Shown: positions 24,733 to 34,070 of the stretch, one piece after another
How the letters are laid out: every line of letters begins with the position of its first letter
Position numbering within the stretch: the first letter of the stretch is position 1
NCBI GenBank assembly: GCA_034005165.1
Contig: JAVEVE010000001.1
Span: forward strand, 124,001-188,000
Source: UBA1573 sp034005165
GTDB taxonomy: Bacteria > Pseudomonadota > Alphaproteobacteria > Micavibrionales > Micavibrionaceae
Direction of reading: 5' to 3'
DNA: 64,000 nt
Notes under the pieces: model-generated
What the model saw: the letters and a program-made list of their open reading frames with translations, nothing else
What the model was told of the DNA's origin: nothing
Database searches by the model: none
Made by a program: the position numbers and the translations under genes

Positions 24733-27471
24733 TTAATCAATTTTTCCGTGACAATATTTGAATTTTTTACCTGATCCGCAAGGACATTGCGCATTTCTGG
24801 GTACGTTACCATCCCATGTCGCCGCATCGTTTGGATCAAAACGTTTGCGCAGACGTAGCGGCGTATTATTTTGTGCCACTTTTTCCTCGGAAGCATCACT
24901 TTCCAAGGCAGGATCGGTTCGTGTCAATCGTGCCTCTTGCTCTGCCTTGGCACGCTGTTGCTCCAGCATATTCTGATAAGTTTGTTCATCAATATTGACC
25001 TCAATAATACTCAACTGTTGAACGATAGAGTCCCTCAGCCTTGTCATCATGGCCTCAAACATATTGAATGCCTCTGATTTATATTCGTTCAAAGGATCCC
25101 TTTGGGCAAAGGCACGCAAATTGATCCCCTGGCGCAAATGGTCCAGATGAAGCAAATGCTCTTTCCAGTGCTGATCCAACAGGCGCAGGACAAAAGATTT
25201 TTCAATATGGTTAAAGAACTCATCTCCAGCATGCGCACGCTTATCGTTCATCTTCTTGTCAGAAGCATCGATAACGCGATCAATAATTTCCTCGTCAGCG
25301 ATACCTTCTTCTTTTGCCCATTCATCAATAGGAAGATCAAGACCTAACATTGAATGCAATTCGCTTTTCAGTCCCTCGACATTCCATTGTTCGGCATAGG
25401 CATGCGGCGGAATAGCGGCAGCAACTTGCTCACGAATAACATCATGACGCATATCATCTACCATCTCGGTGACGGCATCCATTTCCATGATTTCATGACG
25501 CTGTTCATAGATAACCTTACGCTGGTCATTCATGACGTTGTCGAATTTAAGCAAATTCTTACGAATCTCATAATGATGCTGCTCTACACGACGTTGAGCT
25601 GCCTCAAGTCGACGCGACAGGAGTGGGTGGGCAAGTGCTTCCCCATCCTTCAATCCGATCTTGTCATTTGTCAAAAGAGCTTCAAGCGTATTGCCTGCAA
25701 ATATGCGCAACAAATCATCCTGCGTGGAAAGGAAGAATATAGACGCACCCGGATCGCCCTGACGGCCTGACCGACCGCGCAGCTGATTGTCAATGCGGCG
25801 TGACTCGTGACGCTCTGTCCCAACAACATACAATCCGCCGGCATCCAGAACGGTTCTTTTATCTTGCTCGATTTGCGCTCTGATTTTTGCTTCCAGAGTA
25901 CGACGTACATCTTCCGAAGCATCAGCAGGGATTTCCTGAGAACACTGCATTTCAAAATTACCGCCAAGCTGGATATCTGTTCCGCGTCCCGCCATGTTTG
26001 TAGCGATTGTTACTGCCCCTGGGTGGCCGGCTTGTGCAATAATTCCTGCTTCTGTTTCATGATGTCGCGCATTTAAAACCTGATGCGGAATCTTCTCGCG
26101 CTTAAGACGCTCTGATAGCTGTTCTGATTTTTCAATAGAAACAGTACCGACAAGAACAGGCTGCTTTCGCTCGTGGCAATCTTTTATCAGACTGATAATC
26201 GCAACTTCTTTATCAGCGATTGACTTATAGATCTTGTCATTATGATCGATACGTGCAACAGGAACGTTGGTTGGAACCTCGACAACGCCCAGTTTATAAA
26301 TGTCCATAAACTCCGAAGCTTCCGTCAACGCAGTCCCGGTCATACCTGCAAGTTTCGGGTACAAACGGAAGTAATTCTGGAAGGTGATAGAGGCCAGAGT
26401 CTGGTTTTCATTTTGGATCTTGACGCCTTCTTTCGCTTCCAAGGCTTGATGCAATCCTTCGGAATAACGGCGACCATCCATCATGCGACCGGTGAATTCA
26501 TCAATAATAATAACCTTGTCGTCCTTAACAATATAGTCAGTATCGCGAGAAAAAAGCTTATGGGCGCGTAGGGCCTGATTGGCATGGTGAACCAGAGAAA
26601 TGTTCTGTGCATCATACAAACCACCGGTTTGCAGCAACCCGTTTTCTTTCAGAAGGTTTTCCATGTGCTCGACACCGGTCTCGGTCAATGTCACGGTTTT
26701 TGCCTTTTCATCCTTCTCGAAATCTGCATCCGTGAGTTTTGGGATAAGCTTGTTCACAGAAATATAGAGATCAGCAGCACTCTCGGCAGGACCGGAAATA
26801 ATGAGCGGAGTACGCGCTTCATCAATCAGAATTGAGTCAACCTCATCCACGATGGCATAGTTGAAAGGCCGCTGCGCCATATCCGACAAGCGGTATTTCA
26901 TGTTATCTCGAAGGTAATCGAAACCGAATTCATTGTTGGTTCCATAGGTTACGTCTGCCGCATAGGCAGCCTGACGCTCATGATCAGGCATATTGGCAAC
27001 GATGCACCCAACAGTAAGTCCTAGCCATTGATAAAGCTGTCCCATCCATTCAGAGTCACGCTTGGCCAGATAGTCGTTCACGGTCACGACATGAACACCT
27101 TTTCCCGACAAGGCATTAAGATAGACAGGCAGGGTCGCCATCAAGGTTTTACCTTCACCTGTTCTCATTTCAGCAATCTTACCTTGGTGAAGAACAACCC
27201 CCCCGATCAACTGCACATCGAAATGACGCATTCCAAAGACACGGCGTGAAGCCTCACGAACTGTTGCAAAGGCGTCATGAAGCAGGTCATCAAGTTTTGT
27301 CCCGCTTGCGAGCTTCTCACGAAATTCACGAGTCTTACCTTTCAGAGCATCGTCCGATAAATTTTTGTACTGGTCCTCGAGGGCATTGATTGCCACAACA
27401 TGAGGGCGGATATTTTTAATAATACGGTCGTTGCTTGAGCCAAAGATTTTGGTGGCCAAATTTAAGAGCAT
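24733..27471 (-). CDS. secA: Preprotein translocase ATPase SecA
   Basis: The motor that pushes unfolded preproteins through SecYEG. Walker A is GEGKT (105-109, in MRTGEGKTLMA). The DEAD-like box is VDEVDSILIDEARTPL (about 210-225), the second nucleotide domain includes TNMAGRGTDIQLGG, and the C-terminus has the SecB/lipid-binding zinc motif CPCGSGKKFKYCHG. Length 912 is standard. It stands divergent from the parvulin gene across a 205-base gap that holds a good promoter, and runs into pepN. Confidence 0.98.
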   Translation of the reverse strand: MLLNLATKIFGSSNDRIIKNIRPHVVAINALEDQYKNLSDDALKGKTREFREKLASGTKLDDLLHDAFATVREASRRVFGMRHFDVQLIGGVVLHQGKIAEMRTGEGKTLMATLPVYLNALSGKGVHVVTVNDYLAKRDSEWMGQLYQWLGLTVGCIVANMPDHERQAAYAADVTYGTNNEFGFDYLRDNMKYRLSDMAQRPFNYAIVDEVDSILIDEARTPLIISGPAESAADLYISVNKLIPKLTDADFEKDEKAKTVTLTETGVEHMENLLKENGLLQTGGLYDAQNISLVHHANQALRAHKLFSRDTDYIVKDDKVIIIDEFTGRMMDGRRYSEGLHQALEAKEGVKIQNENQTLASITFQNYFRLYPKLAGMTGTALTEASEFMDIYKLGVVEVPTNVPVARIDHNDKIYKSIADKEVAIISLIKDCHERKQPVLVGTVSIEKSEQLSERLKREKIPHQVLNARHHETEAGIIAQAGHPGAVTIATNMAGRGTDIQLGGNFEMQCSQEIPADASEDVRRTLEAKIRAQIEQDKRTVLDAGGLYVVGTERHESRRIDNQLRGRSGRQGDPGASIFFLSTQDDLLRIFAGNTLEALLTNDKIGLKDGEALAHPLLSRRLEAAQRRVEQHHYEIRKNLLKFDNVMNDQRKVIYEQRHEIMEMDAVTEMVDDMRHDVIREQVAAAIPPHAYAEQWNVEGLKSELHSMLGLDLPIDEWAKEEGIADEEIIDRVIDASDKKMNDKRAHAGDEFFNHIEKSFVLRLLDQHWKEHLLHLDHLRQGINLRAFAQRDPLNEYKSEAFNMFEAMMTRLRDSIVQQLSIIEVNIDEQTYQNMLEQQRAKAEQEARLTRTDPALESDASEEKVAQNNTPLRLRKRFDPNDAATWDGNVPRNAQCPCGSGKKFKYCHGKID

Positions 27472-27500
27472 AATGAATCAATTCCTTTTCGTAACGCAAC

Positions 27501-27529
27501 CATATAAGCATCTATCAAAGCCACGTCAA
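27501..27529 (-). promoter_or_regulatory. Putative sigma70-like promoter for secA
   Basis: On the minus strand TTGACG (27524-27529) and TATATG (27501-27506) are separated by 17 bases, placing the start of transcription about 20-25 bases before the secA ATG. The -35 matches at five of six positions and the -10 at four. The other part of the gap must hold the plus-strand promoter of the parvulin gene, which I could not place. Confidence 0.5.
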
Positions 27530-27676
27530 TCAAGGGACACAGATAAGTCTTGATTTTCCCGCAAATAAATCAATTTTACATCTTCTTAGGCCTTGCAACA
27601 GGTGGGGATATATGCACAAATACGCGCCAGGAATAAGGTAAATAATTTCCCTAATACATTAACCAATGAGGTAAGT

Positions 27677-28678
27677 ATGAATAAGACATTTCTCGGCCTT
27701 GCTATCGCCGTTGTTGTAGCAGCAGGGGCAGGCTATGGAGTTTATAGCTCCATGAGCACTAACGCAGCTTCTTCCGAAGAATCTGCAGTTCAAGCCGAAC
27801 CAGCAGAGCTTTCACAAACAGAACAGAAACCAGCACCGGCAGATGAAGCAAATACTGCCGCCGCAACCGAACCGGCAGCTGCTCCTGTCACCGAGACAGC
27901 GTCAGCAGACAATCCTGTTGTTGCCATAGTAAATGACCAAAAAATCACACGTCAGGACGTTCTGGACTTTGTATCCTCCCTGCCTCCACAAATGCAAAAA
28001 CTGCCTCCTGAAACAATTTTCCCGATGGTTCAGGAACAAGTAGTCAATGCTGCTATTGTCGACCAGAAAGCTCAAAAAGCAGGTATCGCCAATACCCCTG
28101 AAGTCGAAGAGCAGATGGGAAAAGCTAAAACACAGATTATCCGTGCTGTTTTCGCAGAAAAAGAAATTGATGCTAACTATAACGAGTCAGAAACCCAAAA
28201 GGCATATGACCAGATGGTTGCTGAAATGCCTAAAGTTGACGAAGTCAAGGCTTCCCATATCCTTGTTGATGACGAAGCAAAAGCAAAAGAAATCATCACA
28301 AAACTGGACGGTGGAGCTAAATTCGCTGACCTTGCAAAAGAATATTCTAAAGATAAATCAAACGCACAAAATGGCGGTGATCTAGGATACTTTGCACAAG
28401 GCGACATGGTTAAAGAATTTGGCGATGCAGCATTTGCCTTGGCAAAAGGTAAATACACTCAAACTCCGGTTAAAACCCAGTTCGGTTATCACGTCATCCT
28501 TCTGGAGGACAAAAGAGCTCGCCCTGCACCGGCTTTTGACGATGTTAAAGACGAGTTGTCTGCAAAAGTTAAGCGCGACCTTCTAAATAAGATGATGGAA
28601 GAATGGCGCAGTTCTGCAAAAGTTGAACGCTTTGACTTTAATGGACAACCTTATCCGGAAGAGAAAAAAACCAACTAG
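27677..28678 (+). CDS. Membrane-anchored parvulin-type peptidyl-prolyl isomerase
   Basis: A predicted periplasmic folding factor of the PrsA/SurA/PpiC type. It begins with a membrane anchor or signal (LGLAIAVVVAAGAGYGVY), then an Ala/Glu/Pro-rich spacer (about 30-80). An N-terminal chaperone-like helical region (about 80-190) follows, then one parvulin domain (about 195-290) containing KASHILV, GGDLGYFAQGDMVKEF and FGYHVILLEDKR. I chose ATG 27677 because GAGGTAAGT precedes it; the longer frame adds 28 residues of unlikely sequence. It is divergent from secA and followed by a terminator and mutT. Confidence 0.93.
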   Translation: MNKTFLGLAIAVVVAAGAGYGVYSSMSTNAASSEESAVQAEPAELSQTEQKPAPADEANTAAATEPAAAPVTETASADNPVVAIVNDQKITRQDVLDFVSSLPPQMQKLPPETIFPMVQEQVVNAAIVDQKAQKAGIANTPEVEEQMGKAKTQIIRAVFAEKEIDANYNESETQKAYDQMVAEMPKVDEVKASHILVDDEAKAKEIITKLDGGAKFADLAKEYSKDKSNAQNGGDLGYFAQGDMVKEFGDAAFALAKGKYTQTPVKTQFGYHVILLEDKRARPAPAFDDVKDELSAKVKRDLLNKMMEEWRSSAKVERFDFNGQPYPEEKKTN

Positions 28679-28702
28679 AATAGTAGATCACTGATTGATC
28701 CC

Positions 28703-28738
28703 AATTCCCCCGTCATTATAATGATCGGGGGAATTTTT
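28703..28738 (+). terminator. Rho-independent terminator after the parvulin gene
   Basis: AATTCCCCCG (28703-28712) pairs with CGGGGGAATT (28726-28735), and the right arm runs into TTTTT. The 13-base loop TCATTATAATGAT contains its own short palindrome. It lies 25 bases after the stop codon and before mutT. Confidence 0.8.
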
Positions 28739-28753
28739 ATAAGGAATGGAAAA

Positions 28754-29212
28754 ATGGCTTACAAAATGAGTTGTGCCGAAGCTCTGGCTGCGCCACCTCC
28801 GGATATGCCGAACAAGAAGATTGTTCTGGTTGCTGCCGCCGCTTTGATTGACCGTAAGAAGCGCATTCTTGTAGCGCAACGTCCTGAGGGGAAGTCTATG
28901 GCAGGCTTATGGGAGTTTCCGGGCGGAAAAATTGAAGCAGGCGAAGTTCCGGAATATGCCCTGATGCGTGAATTGCGTGAAGAACTCGGTATAGAAACAC
29001 GTCCATGCGGAATGTTTCCTGTAGGCTTTGCATCCCATACCTATCCCGATTTTCATTTGATTATGCCCTTATTCGCAATCAGAGTGTGGAAAGAAGAACC
29101 TTCTGCAAAAGAAGGGCAAGTATTAAAATGGCTTACTATTCAGGATCTTTATACACTACAGATGCCCGAAGCAGATAAGCCCCTGATCTCGCAACTGGAA
29201 GCCAGTCTCTAA
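28754..29212 (+). CDS. mutT: 8-oxo-dGTP diphosphatase (MutT/Nudix)
   Basis: Hydrolyses 8-oxo-dGTP so it cannot be built into DNA. The Nudix box runs from Gly58 to Ile80 (G-x5-E-x7-RELREELGI). The 152-residue length is usual for the alphaproteobacterial enzyme. I chose ATG 28754, with AAGGAATGG before it; a longer frame would start inside the terminator hairpin. In related genomes this gene sits near secA, the parvulin gene and argJ; argJ is missing here. Confidence 0.92.
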   Translation: MAYKMSCAEALAAPPPDMPNKKIVLVAAAALIDRKKRILVAQRPEGKSMAGLWEFPGGKIEAGEVPEYALMRELREELGIETRPCGMFPVGFASHTYPDFHLIMPLFAIRVWKEEPSAKEGQVLKWLTIQDLYTLQMPEADKPLISQLEASL

Positions 29213-29230
29213 AAAAGCTATACTCATCAC

Positions 29231-29983
29231 ATGTATCAATCAATTTATGACCTCAAGGACTTTTACAACTCGCCAAGCGGCTTGTTGGTTAAACGTGTTT
29301 TGATGAATCAAATCAGATCATGGTGGCCAAACACAAAAAATTTGAGGGTTGTCGGTATTGGATACGCACAGCCTTATCTTGAAATATTTCTTGATGAAGC
29401 TGACCGCGTGATATCAATTTCCCCGGCAGGGCAGGGGATTTACCCATGGCCATCCGAAGAGCATAATCTAAATGCACTAGCCGAAGAATCCGAACTTCCT
29501 CTTGAAACAAATTCTGTTGACCTTGTCCTCCTCATTCACTCCATGGAAAATGCCGAACTTCTGAAATCAAATCTTCAGGAAATATGGCGCATCCTCAAAA
29601 GTAATGGGCGATTGATTGTCGTAGCGCCAAACAGAAGAGGGCTATGGTCCCGCGCGGAATGGACACCTTTCGGGCAGGGGACACCATTTTCACGCGACCA
29701 GCTCAGATACTATTTAAGAGATAGCCTTTTCGTTTATGAACGTTCAACGTGCGCTCTTTATACACCACCGCTAAGATGGAAAATTGTACAGAAATCATTT
29801 GAAAGTCTGGAAAAATATTTATCATGGGTTCTTCCGGGGATGGGCGGCGTTCACATTGTTGAAGCCAGTAAACAAATTTATTCAGGGCTAACTGCAAAAT
29901 CGGATACCAAGGTAATTGTTAGAGGACGTCAAACAATCCTCACATCCCCTGTGCCCGATATGCGCGCACGCCACAAGAAATAG
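29231..29983 (+). CDS. Class I SAM-dependent methyltransferase (type 11)
   Basis: A predicted methyltransferase of unknown substrate. The SAM-binding region is atypical: LRVVGIGYAQPYLEIFL (about 37-53) stands for the GxGxG strand. Motifs further on are clearer: SVDLVLLIHSMEN (about 97-109) and EIWRILKSNGRLIVVAPNRRG (about 118-138). At 250 residues it is of the small type found beside gloB in many alphaproteobacteria. It lies 18 bases after mutT and 22 bases before the chorismate mutase gene, so the three are probably cotranscribed. Confidence 0.85.
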   Translation: MYQSIYDLKDFYNSPSGLLVKRVLMNQIRSWWPNTKNLRVVGIGYAQPYLEIFLDEADRVISISPAGQGIYPWPSEEHNLNALAEESELPLETNSVDLVLLIHSMENAELLKSNLQEIWRILKSNGRLIVVAPNRRGLWSRAEWTPFGQGTPFSRDQLRYYLRDSLFVYERSTCALYTPPLRWKIVQKSFESLEKYLSWVLPGMGGVHIVEASKQIYSGLTAKSDTKVIVRGRQTILTSPVPDMRARHKK

Positions 29984-30005
29984 TTTTGAAATAAAGGAAG
30001 CAAGT

Positions 30006-30878
30006 ATGTACCAGTCAATTCCCCTCGATCAGATACGCCAAAAAATCGACAGCCTTGATAACCAGATTCATGATCTTCTTATGGAACGGGCTGATCTCAT
30101 CATGGCTATCTCGGAGGAAAAGAAAAAGGCCGGAATTCAAATTGTTCAACCCGCCAGAGAAGCGCGCATGATCCGCCGCCTGATGGCAAGGCATCGTGGC
30201 CCCCTCCCTGAGGAGACAATTGTTCGCATATGGAGAGAACTGGTCAGCTCCGTCTCTCTGCTGCAAACAGGATTAAGTGTTGCTGTCTATGTACCACACA
30301 GCATTCCTGAATACTGGGATATGGCACGAGATTATTTCGGATCAGTTCTACCGATGCAACGTTGTGAAAATCCGTTTACAGCACTCAATCTTGTACGCGA
30401 AGGAAAAATAACATTTGCAGTATTGCCGTATCCTGAAATCTCGGACAACACAGATGACACATGGTGGCACGCACTTATTGATGCCATAGAAAAAGAAGAA
30501 GGCATATCAATCATCCAACGGCTACCATACGGGGATAAAGAGAATTACAATTTTGAACTTCACCCGAGCCTCGTTATATCCAAATCAAAATTCGGCCCGT
30601 CCGATGACGATTATTCTTTGGTAGGAATAAAGACTATTGATGATGTCTCTCGTGGAAAAATAATGGAACACATAGAAAAAGCAGGTTTTGAAGGCAGCCG
30701 CCTGTTTGGAGCATCCAAATATTTTATTTTCAGCACGCAGGAATATCTAACATCTGAAAGCGATAAACTTTGTATCTTACAGGAAAGTTTATCAAATGCC
30801 GGTGAAGTTCTGCTTCTTGGAGGGTATCCGTCTCCGCTTGTCTTTCACAACATGGTAAAAAACAAGACAGCCGAGTAA
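30006..30878 (+). CDS. AroQ chorismate mutase with C-terminal prephenate-dehydratase-like domain
   Basis: Residues 1-90 form an AroQ-class chorismate mutase, which turns chorismate into prephenate. The active-site residues are present in the E. coli P-protein spacing: Arg11, Arg28, Lys39, Arg51, Glu52 and a Gln at 87. The remaining 200 residues look like a worn prephenate dehydratase or binding-protein fold: SVAVYVPHSIPEYWDMARDYFG, then VREGKITFAVLPYPE (compare the 'G-x-x-x-AVLPIENS' of real dehydratases), and a final SLVGIKTIDDVSRGKIM stretch. The dehydratase Thr-Arg-Phe motif is not visible. ATG 30006 follows AAGGAAGCAAGT. This gene normally neighbours hisC and tyrC, which are absent here. 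Confidence 0.85.
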   Translation: MYQSIPLDQIRQKIDSLDNQIHDLLMERADLIMAISEEKKKAGIQIVQPAREARMIRRLMARHRGPLPEETIVRIWRELVSSVSLLQTGLSVAVYVPHSIPEYWDMARDYFGSVLPMQRCENPFTALNLVREGKITFAVLPYPEISDNTDDTWWHALIDAIEKEEGISIIQRLPYGDKENYNFELHPSLVISKSKFGPSDDDYSLVGIKTIDDVSRGKIMEHIEKAGFEGSRLFGASKYFIFSTQEYLTSESDKLCILQESLSNAGEVLLLGGYPSPLVFHNMVKNKTAE

Positions 30879-30900
30879 CACCCACTCTAAAAAATAAAAA

Positions 30901-30926
30901 GGGGCCTATTCAGGCCCCAAATTTTT
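30901..30926. terminator. Bidirectional terminator between convergent genes
   Basis: GGGGCCT (30901-30907) pairs with AGGCCCC (30912-30918) around a four-base loop. On the plus strand TTTTTT follows after AAA; on the minus strand TTTTTATTTTTT follows. It serves the chorismate mutase gene and the DUF2125 gene, whose stop codon lies within the hairpin. Confidence 0.85.
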
Positions 30927-31769
30927 TCGTGACAAATCATTTATAGAATCAGGCGATCCAATCCACTCAAGCGGGGGAATTGTACCTATCCGCATCGGCC
31001 CGATAAACATGTTGTTATTCTGGATAAAAAAGCCTGTTTCAAAATAAAGCTCTCCTGTCTCAGGATCAGTTTCAGCAATCAATTTTAAAAAAGATTTTGA
31101 AATATCCAGATCTCTCTGCTTGATAGCTGTGTCCTTGGATAATTTTTCAAACAGGGCGTCCATCCCAGTAATACGTGTTTGCAAGCGGAGATCGGGCTGA
31201 AGATCAGAATTCAAACCAAGGACACCATCACCCGAAATTCGAACTTCCCCCGTTTGGAAAAAGATGTGGTTGAAAATCAAATAATCTTGAGTTTCTTGCC
31301 ACTTCTTCACTTCCCGATAAACAAACTTTTCAGGAATGTTCTTTGGCAAAGTCGCATTTATCAAAGCGTAATCCAGACGCAACCCACGTCCGCTAATCTG
31401 TTCCGATATACCAAGCCCTTGCGGCGCTTCCAGATAAATAGTTAACCCGGTAAGAGGAAAACCTACAAATTTCAAATCAGGTATTTCAAAAACAAGTGGC
31501 TCACTATTCCCCATATAAATATCAAACGACATAGTCACAACTCCCGAGAAATGTGCTTCAGGCGGGAAGGGGAAACCCGATATTTCAGGCTTATCACCAA
31601 CAATGACAATGCCTTTTTGTATTGGTAACAAAGACCAATAATAATCAATATGGGCTTGCATATTTTTAGCCACAAGATGCCATGCAACAGAATAAATACC
31701 TGCAACTAGCATGCACGTGCACAACAGGATAACAGATACAACTTTAAAAAATTTCTTTAGCTTTGGCAT
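30906..31769 (-). CDS. DUF2125 family protein
   Basis: A predicted envelope protein of unknown function, 287 residues, with one N-terminal membrane anchor (about 8-28, FKVVSVILLCTCMLVAGIYS). A beta-rich domain follows, with the family-typical segment KPEISGFPFPPEAHFSGVV near residues 59-77. DUF2125 is largely restricted to alphaproteobacteria and regularly lies at the end of the ftsE-ftsX-ydcF-plsC series, as here. It overlaps the plsC 3' end by 13 bases. Confidence 0.85.
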   Translation of the reverse strand: MPKLKKFFKVVSVILLCTCMLVAGIYSVAWHLVAKNMQAHIDYYWSLLPIQKGIVIVGDKPEISGFPFPPEAHFSGVVTMSFDIYMGNSEPLVFEIPDLKFVGFPLTGLTIYLEAPQGLGISEQISGRGLRLDYALINATLPKNIPEKFVYREVKKWQETQDYLIFNHIFFQTGEVRISGDGVLGLNSDLQPDLRLQTRITGMDALFEKLSKDTAIKQRDLDISKSFLKLIAETDPETGELYFETGFFIQNNNMFIGPMRIGTIPPLEWIGSPDSINDLSRKNLGPE

Positions 31770-32506
31770 TGACGACGCATCCGTTCTTCTTCGACCAATA
31801 TTCTGGAAGCCGCTTCCAATTCGGTTTTTAGTTTCTCCATAACTTCCTTAGAGTCTTCTCCCGCAGGGATAGCAGGAAGAAATTCAAAAATAACTTTGCC
31901 AGGATATTTAAAGAAAGCTTTCTTGGCCCAGAAAAGGCCGCTATTTGTGGCCAGAGGCAGGATGGGCATGCCGCTTGCCTCATACATGCGGATTATTCCA
32001 CCTTTATAAGGCTTACTCTCAACTGTATCGTCTACAGAAACGCGGGTTCCTTGTGGGAAAATAACCAAGGGTCTTCCTTCTTGTGCAATACGCTTTGCCC
32101 CATCAATAATCGAGTTCAACGCAACATCACGGGACCCGCGATTGATAAAAATCATACGCGCCTTTGTTGCGAGAAGCCCCCAGATCGGAATAAACTGCAA
32201 TTCCTTTTTCATGATAATTGCAGGGTCATAAAACAGGACATGAGGCTTCATTGTTTCGTAAGCAGAGTAATGCTTGGCCGCGACAATAAAGCCTCCATCT
32301 TTTGGGATGTTTTCCGCACCGCGCACTTCAAAATCCAGACCAAGAATGTATTTCTCAAGGATATGAACCAACTGGAAATACATCGTAAGGAAAATAATGT
32401 ACTGCTTACGCGGTAAGAGGGTAAACGGCAATAACGTCACGCAACAGACAGCAGTCATGCCGTAAAAAGCGATATTAAAAAGAATTTGTCGTATAAACAG
32501 AAGCAT
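31757..32506 (-). CDS. plsC: 1-acyl-sn-glycerol-3-phosphate acyltransferase
   Basis: Adds the second acyl chain to lysophosphatidic acid in phospholipid synthesis at the inner membrane. The N-terminus is hydrophobic. The acyltransferase motif reads KHYSAYET (His-x4-Glu rather than the more common His-x4-Asp, a change also seen in other alphaproteobacterial members). The glycerol-phosphate-binding motif is FPQGTR, and PILPLATNSGLFW follows. Length 249 is normal. It lies between the YdcF-like gene (28 bases) and DUF2125 (overlap). Confidence 0.93.
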   Translation of the reverse strand: MLLFIRQILFNIAFYGMTAVCCVTLLPFTLLPRKQYIIFLTMYFQLVHILEKYILGLDFEVRGAENIPKDGGFIVAAKHYSAYETMKPHVLFYDPAIIMKKELQFIPIWGLLATKARMIFINRGSRDVALNSIIDGAKRIAQEGRPLVIFPQGTRVSVDDTVESKPYKGGIIRMYEASGMPILPLATNSGLFWAKKAFFKYPGKVIFEFLPAIPAGEDSKEVMEKLKTELEAASRILVEEERMRRQCQS

Positions 32507-32534
32507 AATAAAGGATTTTTGCTTTTCTCTAGGG

Positions 32535-33161
32535 TTAATAGTTCAGTGCGGCAGGAAGAGGCCTGATCTCGTCCGGATAAACCAATATCCGGTATAAGGT
32601 AACAAGAAACTTATTATACTCAATAAACGCCGTCTTCCAGTAATTGGGGCGCTCGACAGAAAAATCTTTCGGTTCAACCGCATAGGGAACAAGCACAACC
32701 CCCGGCAAAGCATGTCTGAATTCCAGCAATGATCTGGGCATGTGATATGTTGATGTAATCAGATATCCGTCCTGAATTTTATAGTCCCCCATCCAGACCG
32801 CTGTTTCCAATGCGTTACCTAACGTATTTCCAGCTTCACGGCCAAGAGTAATACTCTGCTTTTCTGAATCGGATATTTTCCCTCCCCACAAGGTCAAAAG
32901 GTCATCCAGCTTGACTCCCTCATGAACACCGGAAACGAGAAGATATCTGACCTTTTCCTGAGATAACAAATCAAAGCCGTGGTTAACACGATTGCTTCCA
33001 CCCGTTAGCACAATCGCTGCATCCAGACGTTCTTCAGGGGGCGAGGTGCTAAAAGAAGAAATACTTCCGCAAAAGATCAGGAAGCCTGCCAGCCACAACA
33101 AAATCGGACCACCGATACTGACCAGCAGCGTCCAGAAAATATATCTGATAAGACGAAACAT
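32535..33161 (-). CDS. YdcF/ElyC-family (DUF218) membrane protein
   Basis: A DUF218 protein with an N-terminal membrane helix (about 8-32) and a Rossmann-like domain: AAIVLTGGSNRVNHGFDLL, YLLVSGVHEGV, the catalytic-looking EAGNTLGNALETAVWM and STYHMPRSLLEF. Relatives such as ElyC and SanA act in envelope integrity or peptidoglycan/undecaprenyl metabolism, but the exact reaction is not known. It sits between plsC and ftsX, 9 bases after ftsX, as in other alphaproteobacteria. Confidence 0.88.
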   Translation of the reverse strand: MFRLIRYIFWTLLVSIGGPILLWLAGFLIFCGSISSFSTSPPEERLDAAIVLTGGSNRVNHGFDLLSQEKVRYLLVSGVHEGVKLDDLLTLWGGKISDSEKQSITLGREAGNTLGNALETAVWMGDYKIQDGYLITSTYHMPRSLLEFRHALPGVVLVPYAVEPKDFSVERPNYWKTAFIEYNKFLVTLYRILVYPDEIRPLPAALNY

Positions 33162-33170
33162 AGCGTGAGA

Positions 33171-34070
33171 CTACGGCATTTCCCGTAGAACACGCAAGGC
33201 TGTAATACGAGCTGCCCACACAGCAATTCCAATCAACAGAAGCGGAACGCAGGCAAAAACAAGTAGTTCTGTTGCCTGAAAATCAAGTTTTGGAAGCGTT
33301 CCGGACGTATTTTGGGACAAAATAGAGAGAATTCCCAGTGTAATAATCCCCATACCCATACCCAAGCCAACACCTTTTATAGATTGAACCAGAATATACC
33401 GCACAAATTGCATGGTAATGTATGAATCCGAAGCCCCCATAATATGTAATAACTCGAGTTCACGGTGATGAATAGCCATACGCGACCTGACAGCTCCTCC
33501 GACAACAGCAGCAGTAACCGTCATCATTAAGCAGAATATAACAAGAGCAACCAGACGCAGGCTACTCACAAGTTTCAAAAGGTCACTTAACCATTCTTCA
33601 TGGGCATCGACAGTTGCATCAGGAACAAGCTTGCGTGTGAGAGCTCTAATCTCGCCGACATTTTTGTCGCTGCGTTGGTCCAGTGTCACAGTAACAAGGG
33701 CAGGGATAGGCAAGTCTTCCCAAATACCTGAAACGCCTCCGAGCCAAGGCTCGAGCATCTCTTGCATTTTCTTTTGCCCTAGACGTTCGACTTTTGTAAC
33801 GCCATCAATTTTTTCCAAAGATTTGATCAATCCAGAAATATTTTTCTGGCCTTCGTTAGGGGGGGGAATTTCAATGGTAACAGAATTTTCCAGGCCTGAA
33901 GTCCATGCGCGCGTCATATGCCCCAAACCGATAATGCCCGCAGCTGCCAGAACGGATAGAAACGCCATCAATGTCACAAGCAAAACAAGAAACTCAGTAC
34001 CCAGCTTCAAATGAAGAGGAACATCATTACCAACAACCTGATTTGGAAATAGCTGAAAAATCTTAGACAT
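33171..34070 (-). CDS. ftsX: Cell division protein FtsX
   Basis: The permease-like partner of FtsE, which relays ATP hydrolysis to periplasmic cell-wall hydrolase activators. The 299-residue protein has a first membrane helix at about 27-50, a periplasmic loop (about 60-165), and three C-terminal helices. The IHHRELELLHIMGASDSYI segment is the FtsX coupling region. It overlaps the ftsE 3' end by 8 bases. An EnvC-like activator is encoded at 1.4-2.6 kb, so the FtsEX-EnvC route is probably complete in this genome. Confidence 0.94.
   Translation of the reverse strand: MSKIFQLFPNQVVGNDVPLHLKLGTEFLVLLVTLMAFLSVLAAAGIIGLGHMTRAWTSGLENSVTIEIPPPNEGQKNISGLIKSLEKIDGVTKVERLGQKKMQEMLEPWLGGVSGIWEDLPIPALVTVTLDQRSDKNVGEIRALTRKLVPDATVDAHEEWLSDLLKLVSSLRLVALVIFCLMMTVTAAVVGGAVRSRMAIHHRELELLHIMGASDSYITMQFVRYILVQSIKGVGLGMGMGIITLGILSILSQNTSGTLPKLDFQATELLVFACVPLLLIGIAVWAARITALRVLREMP

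Noticed and set aside
31757..32506. PlsC acyltransferase motif with His-x4-Glu instead of His-x4-Asp
   Set aside because: This substitution occurs in other alphaproteobacterial PlsC proteins, and the rest of the enzyme looks normal.
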